Assembly (NCBI RefSeq): GCF_002831645.1 | Contig: NZ_CP025117.1 | Coordinates: 937,514 to 1,001,513, forward strand | DNA: 64,000 nucleotides | DNA from: Olleya sp. Bg11-27 | GTDB lineage: Bacteria; Bacteroidota; Bacteroidia; Flavobacteriales; Flavobacteriaceae | Direction: 5' to 3' | Part shown: piece after piece, positions 51,701 through 59,539 of the stretch | How the letters are laid out: each line of letters begins with the position of its first letter | How positions within the stretch are numbered: position 1 is the stretch's first letter | The notes under the pieces: model-generated | The model's input: only the letters and a program-made list of their open reading frames with translations | Told to the model about the DNA's origin: nothing | The model's database searches: none | Program-made: the position numbers and the translations under genes

Positions 51701-51795
51701 TCTACTGGAGATTGTGCTATTACATTTAAAGAGAATAGCGTTAGAAGCAAAGGGAGGTACATTAATTTTTTAAAAAGTGGTTGTTTTTTTTTCAT
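48775..51795 (-). CDS. multidomain T9SS enzyme: GH5 cellulase-like plus right-handed beta-helix
   Basis: 1006 aa, secreted (signal peptide to about residue 27). Residues ~30-335 are a GH5 domain: RIAMGVKENW, VIIDWHTHEAELY, acid/base Glu169 in YNEP and nucleophile Glu256 in FVTEWG. Residues ~345-650 form a parallel beta-helix of the polysaccharide-lyase/NosD type (CIRNAMETAQAGDEIIIASGTY, GIVLDNSNHSTLQNLIVHD, IRNCIFSAEGISGIN). An Ig-like domain follows (about 680-780), then an unknown beta module (about 790-915), and a type A T9SS tail (LKLFPNPAVDDHIF ... SGTYVIIITGTKSKKHSLFVKK). Likely acts on a plant or algal polysaccharide outside the cell; having two catalytic-type folds in one chain is unusual. 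Confidence 0.85.
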   Translation of the reverse strand: MKKKQPLFKKLMYLPLLLTLFSLNVIAQSPVERHGRLQVNGNRILNASGEITSLAGNSLFWSNAGDTSDYYNAETIDFLVENWNSSLIRIAMGVKENWDGGTGYIDSPQAQETKIRKVIDAAIANGIYVIIDWHTHEAELYTDEAVAFFTRMANLYGDTPNVMYEIYNEPINQSWPVIKNYAEQVIAGIRSKDPDNLIIVGTSNYSQEVDVASRNPIIDNNVAYTLHFYAAYRPHDNLRNVAQTALDNNVALFVTEWGTILNTGQGAPDLQNTTTWMSFLKDKGISHANWSLSDKAFPETGSIVQAGQGISGLLNDQLTTSGQIVKNIIQNWDTPTTTGPTTSQCNTIECIRNAMETAQAGDEIIIASGTYNFEDKIKGAFNHNVYLYGSANGNSANPIILRGANAANPPVFNGLDYTDGYLISIEGDYWAIKDIAFTTGSKGIVLDNSNHSTLQNLIVHDIGEEAIHLRDGSSYNIVTSCNIYNTGRTQPGFGEGLYVGSDKAQHDTYQSACNDNTIENCVIGPNVTAEGVDIKEGTMNTIIRNCIFSAEGISGINSADAFINLKGAYGFVYGNTFNVDGSSVINTGIDFLDRGTGFNTGYRNAIFNNTFNLGNRASEISTARKKQGSPEQTHVWDNIRNPSSLDFPISDGTENVVTPSCPVWNIEPCIPVAGTNEAPTLSFQSPVNDITLVEGYNLQIEVIANDTDGTIDNVKLFIDNNLVRQINVTTYKWGHSESPNTEELNGLLEGTYIFKAVATDNEGASSETQFTLTVIAEQNPSESCNFNTPSQNGLENFNAKQFSNVYVLGTGGPSLSNLRTFTINWISEYNGLYQFSILTDNGIPDYYINLKPKITFQFQNANPELSISNSLIPNLDGDYWVTSDNGNFVMVSKTNNFTLYFSNDTTAPTCNMMRSTQRNETIKINDDSSINLKLFPNPAVDDHIFISAKNENLVSVKVYDLQGKLLLDQNEDSTLLKLNISKITSGTYVIIITGTKSKKHSLFVKK

Positions 51796-52196
51796 AATTT
51801 TGTTAATTGGTTTAAGGATAATATTTAAGGGTTATACGCTTTTAACTATTGTTTTGGATTGTCTGAATATTTTTTTAAAAAAAGGTTTTTCCAGTTTATT
51901 TATAGTAATATACGATTTAATGCGCTGTTTGTCATGTGGTTACGTTCGGTAATTGTGTCTGTTATGATTTTATAACCATCTGCATTGGTATTTGGCACCC
52001 CTTTTAGATTAGTGTCTACAGAGCTATTTGTGTTATTATGGAAAGGCAATATAAAGGTTGCGTAATTCGGAACGATGGCCACACTAGTATTGATAATATG
52101 TAAAACGGTTTGTTTTAGATAAGACTAGTGATGGAAGGGTAAGGTTTGTGGGTATTGATTATGTAACGGAAGCTCCGTTTAGTAGAAAAAGTGCAT
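51796..52196. other. spacer with a possible gene fragment
   Basis: On the minus strand about 52120-51900 a ~75-codon stretch reads VAIVPNYATFILPFHNNTNSS and then DGYKIITDTITERNH. It looks protein-like but has no start or family, so it may be the end of a decayed gene. The rest is the upstream region of the GH5 gene. Confidence 0.3.
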
Positions 52197-52229
52197 AAAA
52201 AAACACAAACCTAAGTTTGTGTTTTTTTT
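52197..52229. terminator. terminator downstream of the 272-aa gene
   Basis: A7 then CACAAAC, CTAA loop, GTTTGTG then T8. Symmetric, so active on both strands. 32 nt past the 52261 stop. Confidence 0.75.
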
Positions 52230-52260
52230 ACTCTCCATAAAACGCAATGATAAATAGTGT

Positions 52261-53079
52261 TTATTTATCATTGATGGTCTCCCAAATGCAGGTCAAGTCG
52301 TTTGTAATGCTAGTAATGGTTTTGTCTTGAAGATAGTCTAAGAAAAGAGCGAGGTCGTCCTTAAATATCGCATCGATATAATTTTGTTTAGATTGGTTTA
52401 CTACCGATAAAGACTTTGAGGTATAGTGTATTTCTTCTTTTAGTTTTTGTGCGAATAATTGATTGTTTTCTTGGACAAAATCAGATAATCCGTTGTCAAG
52501 CATTTGTTCAATATCTTCAGTACCGTGTTGCCCATGACAACTAAACAGTCTAGAGATTGCTAAGCTTAATGTCGTTTCGCACCAACCATATTGTTCCACA
52601 ATATTACTGATATCACCTGACTGATCGACCTCATGGTCTAGATCACAGGTTCTTAAAAAAGCAATGTATTCTGGGATCCATTTGACATCGTTAGTAACCA
52701 ATGCTAAAATAGCGCATGTGCCTGCAGGTGTTTCATCATCCAACCAAATTCTGCTATCATATTCTCCGTGATCTGTAGCTTTGGTGTATGCTATTATTTG
52801 TGATGTTAATCCGTCGTGTTTGATTACTTCATCAAAAAAATCGTAACAATCAATTGTATTTATAATGTTTTGGTCGGCATCTAGATGTGTTATGGTATAA
52901 TTAAACTCGAAGACTTTTTGTTCCTTTTTGACAGTAGTAACAGTTGTGATAAGTGTCGAGAGGATAGATTGTGTATCTGGTGCTTCTAAAAAAGCAGTGT
53001 TTGAACTTTTATTTAATATCGTTTCTTTTGCTGGGGCATCGGTGCCATTTACTTTGATGCTTATTTTAATAGTGTGCAT
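52261..53079 (-). CDS. unknown soluble protein
   Basis: 272 aa, no signal peptide. An N-terminal beta part (MHTIKISIKVNG ... VFEFNYTITHLDADQNIINTIDCYDFFDEVIKHDG) and a helical C-terminal part with WIPEYIAFLRTCDLDHEVDQSGDISNIVEQYGWCETTLSLAISRLFSCHGQHGTEDIEQML. The second half resembles small Imm-type or DUF proteins in look only. No family recognised. Single gene with its own terminator. Confidence 0.5.
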   Translation of the reverse strand: MHTIKISIKVNGTDAPAKETILNKSSNTAFLEAPDTQSILSTLITTVTTVKKEQKVFEFNYTITHLDADQNIINTIDCYDFFDEVIKHDGLTSQIIAYTKATDHGEYDSRIWLDDETPAGTCAILALVTNDVKWIPEYIAFLRTCDLDHEVDQSGDISNIVEQYGWCETTLSLAISRLFSCHGQHGTEDIEQMLDNGLSDFVQENNQLFAQKLKEEIHYTSKSLSVVNQSKQNYIDAIFKDDLALFLDYLQDKTITSITNDLTCIWETINDK

Positions 53080-53200
53080 TAATTTTATTTAGATTAAAGG
53101 ATGGCACAAAAATAATGAAGTAATCTTGTTTTTAGTAGGCTATATTCAGTGAAAAAGGTGCTGATTGCAGTTGTTATTGATAATGATAAGATTTTTGTTT

Positions 53201-54211
53201 TTAATACGCATTAAGTCTGTTTTTTAAGGCGTTTAGAAAATTTAAAGCAGCGTCTTGTTTTAATTTGTTTTTATTGTTTAACTGTTTTCGGAATAATTGG
53301 TAGTTACTATTAACAAACAGGAGGTCATTATCAGTTATAAAATAAGATAATAATTTGGGGCGATTTAGTGTTGTATTTGTAAAATTAGGAACATATTTTT
53401 TATCCGTCATATTATATTGGTAAGTGACTTTGGTGACGTCATTATTAAACGCTACTGTATTGTTTGTGGTGTCTGTTAATTGGTTTTCATATTTAAATTG
53501 AAACACTAAAGGATTCGTGTTTGTAATTGTAGCTTCAATATTATAAGACCGGGATCCCCAAGGGGCTTGAAGGTTGCTGTTTTTAATTTCTGTTAATACA
53601 GGACGGATGTCGTCTTTGTTGTAGCTATAAAAATTGAATTGATTCCACCAAATACCCGAGCCGCTCTGGTAATTTACGGTGTAATAAAATATGGTATCAT
53701 CATACTTGTTTTTAAAATGTTTGATTTCTAGTCCATAGCGATGGAATATACGGTGCTTGGCTATAATCATATTAGATTTGAAAAAATAAACAGTAGTATA
53801 CCATAGGAACGAGTCTCCCATTATAATTGCAAATTCATTATAATCCTTTTCGTTTTTATCAAAGGAATAATAAGTAATGGGCAGTCGATCGTTATTTATT
53901 GTGTTACTATCAAAAACTGTTTCATTAAAAATCTGTTTGGCGAGCGCGATCTCAATACTGCCATTTTGTACTACTGTTTTTAATGTTTCAAAGTCTAATG
54001 CGTTTAATGTATGATGTAATTTTGTTTGTTTATTTAGTGTCGAATCAACGAGATTACTCATTTTTTTAGTCCAACGATTGGAGTCTAATTGACCAATACT
54101 ATCAAGTAAAAAAGAGAGTTCTTGTTTTGAGTATGTAATAGTATTTAGCTCTGTTTGACTATACCCTATTGCTAGATTAAGGATTAGCATACAGGATAAT
54201 AAGTGTTTCAT
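53201..54211 (-). CDS. secreted protein, unknown
   Basis: 336 aa. Signal peptide MKHLLSCMLILNLAIGYSQ. The mature part starts with a helical segment (YSKQELSFLLDSIGQLDSNRWTKKMSNLVDSTLNKQT) and continues with beta-rich sequence (FAIIMGDSFLWYTTVYFFKSNMIIAKHRIFHRYGLEIKHFKNKYDDTIFYYTVNYQSGSGIWWNQFNFYSY). No family known. It follows the 54233 lipoprotein gene by 21 nt on the same strand, so the pair is probably an operon. Confidence 0.55.
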   Translation of the reverse strand: MKHLLSCMLILNLAIGYSQTELNTITYSKQELSFLLDSIGQLDSNRWTKKMSNLVDSTLNKQTKLHHTLNALDFETLKTVVQNGSIEIALAKQIFNETVFDSNTINNDRLPITYYSFDKNEKDYNEFAIIMGDSFLWYTTVYFFKSNMIIAKHRIFHRYGLEIKHFKNKYDDTIFYYTVNYQSGSGIWWNQFNFYSYNKDDIRPVLTEIKNSNLQAPWGSRSYNIEATITNTNPLVFQFKYENQLTDTTNNTVAFNNDVTKVTYQYNMTDKKYVPNFTNTTLNRPKLLSYFITDNDLLFVNSNYQLFRKQLNNKNKLKQDAALNFLNALKNRLNAY

Positions 54212-54232
54212 TTATGCTGTTATTTTTAAGGT

Positions 54233-55000
54233 TTAATCTATATGGTATTTAGAGACTAAAATCGTAACGCTTTCATTAAATTTAAACGTTATTAATCTAA
54301 ACGTATAACCTGTTAAGTACTCTGGTATAACCGTGTCTTGGGGGTAAGCTATATCTTGTAAGAAGCGCTTAATAAAACGGAAGGCTGTAGTGGTGTTATC
54401 CGTAACAAGTTGTAAGTCTGCTCTGGCATAGGACGGTTGTTCCTTATACACCCGTTTGGTTACAAACTCCGTTAGCGTTAGTGCTGTTTTATTATCTAGG
54501 GCTACTGTTTGCCCAAGGTCTATTGTGATTAACTTTCCGTTTTTAAGTTGTTTGGTGTTTTGTCTTTGATGTGCTTTTAAAGCTAAGGCATCAACAATAA
54601 AAGTGTTTGTAATGGACGCATATTCTGGATCGGTGTTTTGTAGTACCAAATTGTCTTTTTTAAACACTATAGTATTATCGATTTTACTGACAGTATATTT
54701 TAATAATGTTGGAGGTAAGCCAATGTCTTCTGTAACAATAGTGGACCATTGTATTGCACTACTATCGGTGAGCTTAAAATTAATTATTTTCCCTGAACTA
54801 CTATATTTAAATTGTGTTATCGTATAATTGCAATTTGAGAGTACAGTAGTGTCTATATGTACAGAAGTGCCCTGTTTTGTGGTGTCAACGTTGGTTTTAA
54901 CTGTGGCAAAAGCATCCGTTATTGTGTTGATTGTTGTCTGAGATTGTACTTTACAGGAGGATATAGTCATGCAGTACAAAAGTATAATAGTATTTTTCAT
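54233..55000 (-). CDS. lipoprotein, unknown
   Basis: 255 aa. Lipobox ISSC (MKNTIILLYCMTISSCKVQSQ). The mature part is beta-rich (NYTITQFKYSSSGKIINFKLTDSSAIQWSTIVTEDIGLPPTLLKYTVSKID; KLITIDLGQTVALDNKTALTLTEFVTKRVYKEQPSYARADLQLV). No family motif. First gene of a probable two-gene operon with the secreted protein at 53201. A role in the cell envelope is likely from the signals only. Confidence 0.55.
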   Translation of the reverse strand: MKNTIILLYCMTISSCKVQSQTTINTITDAFATVKTNVDTTKQGTSVHIDTTVLSNCNYTITQFKYSSSGKIINFKLTDSSAIQWSTIVTEDIGLPPTLLKYTVSKIDNTIVFKKDNLVLQNTDPEYASITNTFIVDALALKAHQRQNTKQLKNGKLITIDLGQTVALDNKTALTLTEFVTKRVYKEQPSYARADLQLVTDNTTTAFRFIKRFLQDIAYPQDTVIPEYLTGYTFRLITFKFNESVTILVSKYHID

Positions 55001-55251
55001 TTATCAAAAGTAGCCAATGGAACACCGTTAAAACTCACTGTTTTCCGTGCTTATTTTGAGATTAACGTGCTAATTGTAATGCTATGAGGACTGGTGTATG
55101 CCTTTTATTTGTAGAAAGGGGAACCATAAACATTAGGGAGATGTTCTTTCCTAATGTAATCTTTGATTTTGTATGGTGCCCCTAATAAAATTTTCATTGT
55201 GACGTAACATCGTCTAAAGGTTTGATCTGTTTTATGTCCGATTCCAATGCT

Positions 55252-55470
55252 TTATTTTTTTATAAATTTAAAAGTATGTTTATTATCAAGCTTTAACATG
55301 TATGAACCATTTGTTAAGTTTTGAATGTTTATTGTATTGTTATGAGCAGTAAAGCCGTTAGACACTTTAGATCCTAATACATTATATATTTTATAGTTTT
55401 GTTATGCCCAGAAATGGTAATCAATTCAGTAGCAGGATTAGGGTATAAATTTGTTTTATTTATGTGTGTG
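55252..55470 (-). pseudogene. orphan T9SS type A sorting domain, frameshifted
   Basis: Minus strand: NLYPNPATELITISGHNK, then one frame change (near 55400), then SKVSNGFTAHNNTINIQNLTNGSYMLKL and KFIKK-stop. This is the last ~70 residues of a T9SS cargo protein; the body of the gene is gone. 55001-55251 has no gene. Confidence 0.75.
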
Positions 55471-55489
55471 TGTACTGTTAGGGTATTCC

Positions 55490-56368
55490 CTAATCGTAAT
55501 ATTCGATGAGGTATACTGTGGTGTCTATTTGGTTTGTTGCTAAGTCCTTGTGGCTTTCTCTAATTATATTGCCTTTGTTATCGTAAGTGTATCTGATAAC
55601 TTTTGTCGGTCTACTTTTATTAAAAAACAGGTGTTCTGCACTATTTTTATTATAGTAGTTCCGCTTTTCTTCCGTATCCAATACGCCATTTTTATATGTT
55701 TTGACACCCGTTTTATTATGTGCGCTGTCATACAAATAGGAGATAGTATAATTGGTGTTTTCTCCGTAATAATTACTATAGTTTTGCTCTGTTTTTGTCT
55801 CTAAATTATCACTGTTAAAGGTGTGATTGATGTCTTGAACCAGTTTTTGATTGTTTGAATAGACCTTTTCGCTAATTAGGTTGTTGGCATCGTCATATTT
55901 AAAAAAGGTAGACAGTGTGTCTTTTTCTGTGATTAAGGCACTGTAGATTTTATTTTTATTATCGTCAATTTTTTCGATTTCTGAAATAGTAGGAATCGTG
56001 TTTTCAAATTGATGTATCTCCGTTGTATTGCCTTTATATAAATAGTGTCTGATTTTTAGGATGCTATCATTAGGGAAATGGGTGCTAATTTTTTGTAACG
56101 TATTGTTTTTGTAATCATAGGTTTCGTTAATCCAAACATTACCATAAAAATTATAAATGTGCCGTTCTATTAAAAAACCAATCTCATTAAAATTGTCATT
56201 AAAAGAAATAGTTTTGACACTATCCTTAACAACATAACCGGTTCTGCTTTTTATTCTTCCTTTTAGATTCAGTTTTTCAGTATCTGTATAAAACGCTTTG
56301 ACCTGTTCTCTTTTATGTTCTTTACAAGCATAGGTGATAAGAAGTAATAGAACAATGGTTTTTGTCAT
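55490..56368 (-). CDS. lipoprotein with YD-like repeats
   Basis: 292 aa from the ATG at 56368; a longer ORF start at 56482 would bury the signal peptide. Lipobox TYAC (MTKTIVLLLLITYACKEHK). Repeated beta-hairpin units with Y-D-x-x-N/G words: ETYDYKNNTLQKIS, FFKYDDANNLISEKVYS, ISYLYDSAHNKTGVKTYKNG, IRYTYDNKGNIIRESHKD. These are similar to RHS/YD-type repeats seen in many small Bacteroidota lipoproteins. No enzymatic motif. Function unknown. Confidence 0.6.
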   Translation of the reverse strand: MTKTIVLLLLITYACKEHKREQVKAFYTDTEKLNLKGRIKSRTGYVVKDSVKTISFNDNFNEIGFLIERHIYNFYGNVWINETYDYKNNTLQKISTHFPNDSILKIRHYLYKGNTTEIHQFENTIPTISEIEKIDDNKNKIYSALITEKDTLSTFFKYDDANNLISEKVYSNNQKLVQDINHTFNSDNLETKTEQNYSNYYGENTNYTISYLYDSAHNKTGVKTYKNGVLDTEEKRNYYNKNSAEHLFFNKSRPTKVIRYTYDNKGNIIRESHKDLATNQIDTTVYLIEYYD

Positions 56369-56741
56369 GGTATTTGTTTTTCTTAGAAATGGCATTCCTG
56401 TATTAAATAAAAATAAATTGTAATGGCCTTTTTTAGACGTTTGTAGTCTAGTATAATGGGGAGCAAAATTATTAGTATTCATAAGTATAAAACACCCTGT
56501 ATTCAGTGAAATATTGAAAAGCTACGTCTTAGAATGTTGCTTTTGTGTAAGCTTTTGATAAACGGTACACTTGTTAAATCGTAGGTTTAACTTAAGCTTA
56601 GTGTCGGTTTTAGAACTAATGATAAGTGAGAAACATTAGTTTTTTTATCACTATTTTTAATGTGTAGAATTATTTTGACTTGGTGTTTTGTGGATAGAAG
56701 CTAATGGTTTTAAAAAGGCATACCATAGCCTTTTAAACGAC
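56369..56741. other. upstream spacer
   Basis: No gene. Contains the AAAAGGC ATACCATA GCCTTTT hairpin (about 56713-56735). The rest is AT-rich promoter-side sequence of the 56368 gene. Confidence 0.4.
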
Positions 56742-56782
56742 GATTGGGAGCTGCCTTGAATGTGTCAAGGTAGCTCCCAATC
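56742..56782. terminator. long hairpin, terminator or processed structure
   Basis: GATTGGGAGCTGCCTTGA (56742-56759) and TCAAGGTAGCTCCCAATC (56765-56782): 18-nt arms with one mismatch. Much stronger than the usual terminator stems here. Confidence 0.6.
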
Positions 56783-56816
56783 TTATCTGTAATTAGTAGT
56801 TTTTTGTTACGGTGTC

Positions 56817-56834
56817 ATGTGACTTAAGTCACAT
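56817..56834. promoter_or_regulatory. perfect CRP-type palindrome ATGTGACTTAAGTCACAT
   Basis: An 18-nt perfect palindrome containing TGTGA-N6-TCACA, the consensus of CRP/FNR-family regulators. It lies between the 56908 gene end and the 56368 gene start, about 450 nt upstream of the latter. Confidence 0.5.
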
Positions 56835-56907
56835 TAATCGTTATAATGTAATAGGTTTGATACTTTTAATTTTAATCTTTTACACTTTTTTTAGGTTGAA
56901 AAACGTA

Positions 56908-57465
56908 TTATAATTTATAACCTAATGACACTTGAAAGACGCTATTTTTAATGTCTGGGTTTTCTGCGACAGTTGTGATGCCATAATTATAACGGACTTG
57001 TGCTAACAGATTTGTGGTGATCGCGTATCCAAAACCTACATTAAGTCCAAAATCAAAGCTTGAAGCATCGGTGTCGGCATCAGGAATTGAGCTATCATTA
57101 AATTCGGCTTTGTCATTAACCAAAAAAGAGAATTGAGGCCCAGCATCTATACTAAATTTTTCAGATAAGTAATATTTTGCCAGTATTGGAATTACTAAAT
57201 AATCGACTTTGACTTTTATTGCGTTACCAGCCTCAGAGCCTTGTCTCGAATATAATAATTCTGGCTGAATTGAAATTGTTTCGTTCAGTTCAAACTCGGC
57301 AAATCCACCAACATGGAAACTAAAAAGATTATTTCTGTCGGCATCACCGCCTGTAAAATTGGTGACGTTAAGCCCTGTTTTTATTCCATAACCTGCATGT
57401 TGTGCTTTTGCTGAATGCGCTAATCATAAAACAGTAATAACTGAGAGTAATAGTAATTTTTTCAT
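56908..57465 (-). pseudogene. outer-membrane beta-barrel (PorT-like) gene with TGA in the signal peptide
   Basis: The frame from the ATG at 57465 reads MKKLLLLSVITVL-stop-LAHSAKAQHAGYGIKTGLNV and then FHVGGFAEFELNETISIQPELLYSRQGSEAGNA ... VDYLIPILAKYYLSEKFSIDAGPQFSFLVNDKA ... LAQVRYNYGITTVAENPDIKNSVFQVSLGYKL. This is a typical ~185-aa outer-membrane barrel with a signal peptide. A single TGA at codon 14 (57424-57426) interrupts it, while the rest of the frame is clean. A recent null mutation, a sequencing error, or rescue by an internal start are the options. Confidence 0.75.
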
Positions 57466-57582
57466 AATTGATATGTTTATAGTTTGCAGGGGTATTTCAA
57501 AAGCTGTGCCAAGTTGAAAGGCTAACTAGTTGTCTCTGTTTGTTATAGTGAGGGTAAACGCTGTGTTTTCGGTAGTAATAAA
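57466..57582. other. spacer
   Basis: Upstream region of the barrel gene; nothing recognised. Confidence 0.3.
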
Positions 57583-57850
57583 CTATTGTTTAAGTTTACT
57601 TACAATGAAAATATTTTTTTCAACAGCCTTGATAATTATGTTTTTTGAAAAGTGGCCAATAATTTCAATCTCAGTATTGTTTTTGAATAGTTCTTCAGTA
57701 TATTTTTTCCGTCTTTGAATTTTACTTTAGGTTTTGATAATGCAAATACAGTAATATCTTGGACAGAAATGGTCACTTCTCCAGTGTCATCTTTTAATAA
57801 AAAAGGTTTACAAATAAATTGATTAGAATCCGTTGAGTTACTTCCGTTAT
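57583..57850 (-). pseudogene. 3' fragment of an unknown gene cut by an IS110 remnant
   Basis: Minus strand: STDSNQFICKPFLLKDDTGEVTISVQDITVFALSKPKVKFKDGK, then a frame change in an A run near 57710, then YTEELFKNNTEIEIIGHFSKNIIIKAVEKNIFIVSKLKQ-stop. About 90 residues of a soluble beta-rich domain; the 5' part is missing where the IS110 remnant begins. Confidence 0.6.
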
Positions 57851-57928
57851 ACTTAGAAGCACGTTTATTACATGTGGTAAAAGAGACACATAAAGATTTA
57901 TTTACTTGTTTTTTAAGACAGTACTTTG
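57851..57928 (+). mobile_element. internally deleted IS110 remnant (copy B type)
   Basis: ACTTAGAAGCACGTTTATT ... GATTTATTTAC matches part of the copy B transposase gene. It jumps directly to CTTGTTTTTTAAGACAGTACTTT, the copy B right end. The junction lies at a TTTAC repeat. The next bases, GTGGTAGGT, are a cassette-type core, as at 33266. Confidence 0.75.
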
Positions 57929-57941
57929 TGGTAGGTCGTTT

Positions 57942-58499
57942 TTAGTCTAAATCAAAAGTTGGTGTTTCACAAGAAATAAGTTTATTTTCTACAGTTGCTC
58001 CAATATAACCATGTCCTCTTTGATAATAAAAATTAAAATTACCACTTTCCAATTTAGCTTCGATTATCATTAAATTTTCATATTCACAAAAAGGAGTTTT
58101 TAATTTTCCGATGAAGGTCAATATTTTATATTCTCCTAAGGCATCTGCTGTTTTCCAGCTATGGTCTTTTTCGAATGTTTCATCAAATCTTATAGTTTCT
58201 TGTTCACAACATTGTTCATATTGATAAATAACACCATTTTCCTCTCTAAGATATAATTTGTCAGTATTATTTCCTTTCCATTTTTGAAGGAATTCAACAT
58301 ATGTTTTACCATTAATTTCTTTAGTGCCATTTTTAGTTTCAGCGTAATAGGTATTAGTCCAAAGTATTTTTTTTTCTTTAATATCTATAGGGAAAAAGCT
58401 TTTGTCTATCAATTCATCACAAAAATTTTGTCCTTCATAATATTGTGCGAATGATTGAATTGAGATTAATAAAAACAATAAAATTAATGAGTTTTTCAT
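57942..58499 (-). CDS. secreted protein, probable cassette cargo
   Basis: 185 aa. Signal peptide MKNSLILLFLLISIQSFAQ. The mature part is beta-rich with several cysteines (NFCDELIDKSFF, YEQCCEQETIRFDETFEKDHSW, LKTPFCEYENLMIIEAKLESGNFNFYYQRGHGYIGATVENKLISCETPTF). It looks like a conserved flavobacterial secreted domain, but I cannot name it. Flanked on the left by GTGGTAGGT directly after an IS110 right end and on the right by ACCTAAAACGTGCTTGCGAGG (AAC at 58529), the same kind of boundary as in the main array. Confidence 0.6.
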   Translation of the reverse strand: MKNSLILLFLLISIQSFAQYYEGQNFCDELIDKSFFPIDIKEKKILWTNTYYAETKNGTKEINGKTYVEFLQKWKGNNTDKLYLREENGVIYQYEQCCEQETIRFDETFEKDHSWKTADALGEYKILTFIGKLKTPFCEYENLMIIEAKLESGNFNFYYQRGHGYIGATVENKLISCETPTFDLD

Positions 58500-58635
58500 A
58501 TTATTTAGTAGTTTGGCAAATCACCTAAAACGTGCTTGCGAGGTTGTTGCGTAAATATAAAGTCAGTCTTGATATTTTGGTATCTTTTAAGGTTAGGTCA
58601 AAAATAAATGGTTCTACAGCTATTATTTAATAAAA

Positions 58636-59187
58636 TTAAGATGTGTAATCTTCTCTATCATCATAAGAATTCCAATCAAATTCGTAATTCCATTCAGAAT
58701 GTTCAAAGTAATCTTGGAAACGTATTTCGCCATTGGATTTTATACAGAATACAAAATTCTCAATACCGTTAACCTTGAATGTTAAAATATAATAGTCTAA
58801 TGGTGCAAAATTTAATTTGAAGCCTTTGGTATTGGTTTCCTTACCGATAATTGCTTGAGAGTTTATAAGCTCAATGTCGTTGACTTTTGTTTTTTGACAT
58901 ATTCTTGAAATAGCGAGCGCGATTGAAGCTTCTTTATCTATAAATCTTGGTTTATTTTTTTTGGAAAACAGTGATAAGATTTTATTACCAATTTCTTTCC
59001 AAGCTTCTAAGTTTTCATTAATATTTTTACCTTGTGAAAATATGGTACCCACAATTACAATAATTGTTATCCATAAATCTGCTCCTCCACCAATATCGGC
59101 ATCAGAGTATTCTGTCTTATAATCACTGAACTTTTCAGTCAGTTCTTTTTTAAGTTGGTCATCATCTTGTGATATTGCAATTCTCAT
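58636..59187 (-). CDS. unknown protein with one hydrophobic helix
   Basis: 183 aa. Acidic N-terminus (MRIAISQDDDQLKKELTEKFSDYKTEYSDADIGGGADLWITIIVIVGTIFSQG, one helix about 37-53), then a helical stretch and a beta part (GFKLNFAPLDYYILTFKVNGIENFVFCIKSNGEIRFQDYF). It resembles small immunity-like proteins only in general look. Followed (minus 5' side) by GCAAGGTAACTCGTTATATAATC, the AACTCGTTATAT start of a composite repeat, so it is probably another cassette gene. Confidence 0.5.
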   Translation of the reverse strand: MRIAISQDDDQLKKELTEKFSDYKTEYSDADIGGGADLWITIIVIVGTIFSQGKNINENLEAWKEIGNKILSLFSKKNKPRFIDKEASIALAISRICQKTKVNDIELINSQAIIGKETNTKGFKLNFAPLDYYILTFKVNGIENFVFCIKSNGEIRFQDYFEHSEWNYEFDWNSYDDREDYTS

Positions 59188-59212
59188 ATATTATTGTATT
59201 GACTATGTTTGT

Positions 59213-59443
59213 TCAAATGCAAGGTAACTCGTTATATAATCAGTAAAGTTCCTGATACCGCACGAATAAACGATGATATAAATACTTTTAGTTTTTTGCA
59301 ATAGCACGAAATTACAATTAACATTGGAGTCTTGCAATACGTAGAATTACGTGTATTTATTAAAAATCAAATGGTTAAGCGAAGGTGGTAGAATTTAATA
59401 ATGATCTTATTTGTGTACTGTTCATATTAGTAACATAAGGGTA
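59213..59443. repeat. composite palindromic repeat, degenerate copy 7
   Basis: AACTCGTTATAT start, CCTGATACCGCACGAATAAACG, GAAATTACAATTAAC and AATACGTAGAATTACGTGTATT (59336-59357) match the family in order, with many changes. Confidence 0.6.
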
Positions 59444-59478
59444 TAAAAAAAACACAAACTAGAATTTGTGTTTTTTTT
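59444..59478. terminator. bidirectional terminator after the PorP-like gene
   Basis: A8 CACAAA, CTAGAA loop, TTTGTG T8. Symmetric. 62 nt past the 59540 stop. Confidence 0.75.
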
Positions 59479-59539
59479 ATGTGCGGTCATTCGGTAACAA
59501 ATGACCTATCTATCGTCGTCTTTTATTACTACACTAGGA

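Noticed and set aside
51900-52082. Minus-strand ORF of 60 codons upstream of the GH5 gene
   Set aside because: Looks protein-like but has only a GTG start, no ribosome-binding context and no family; noted as a possible gene scar, not called as a gene.
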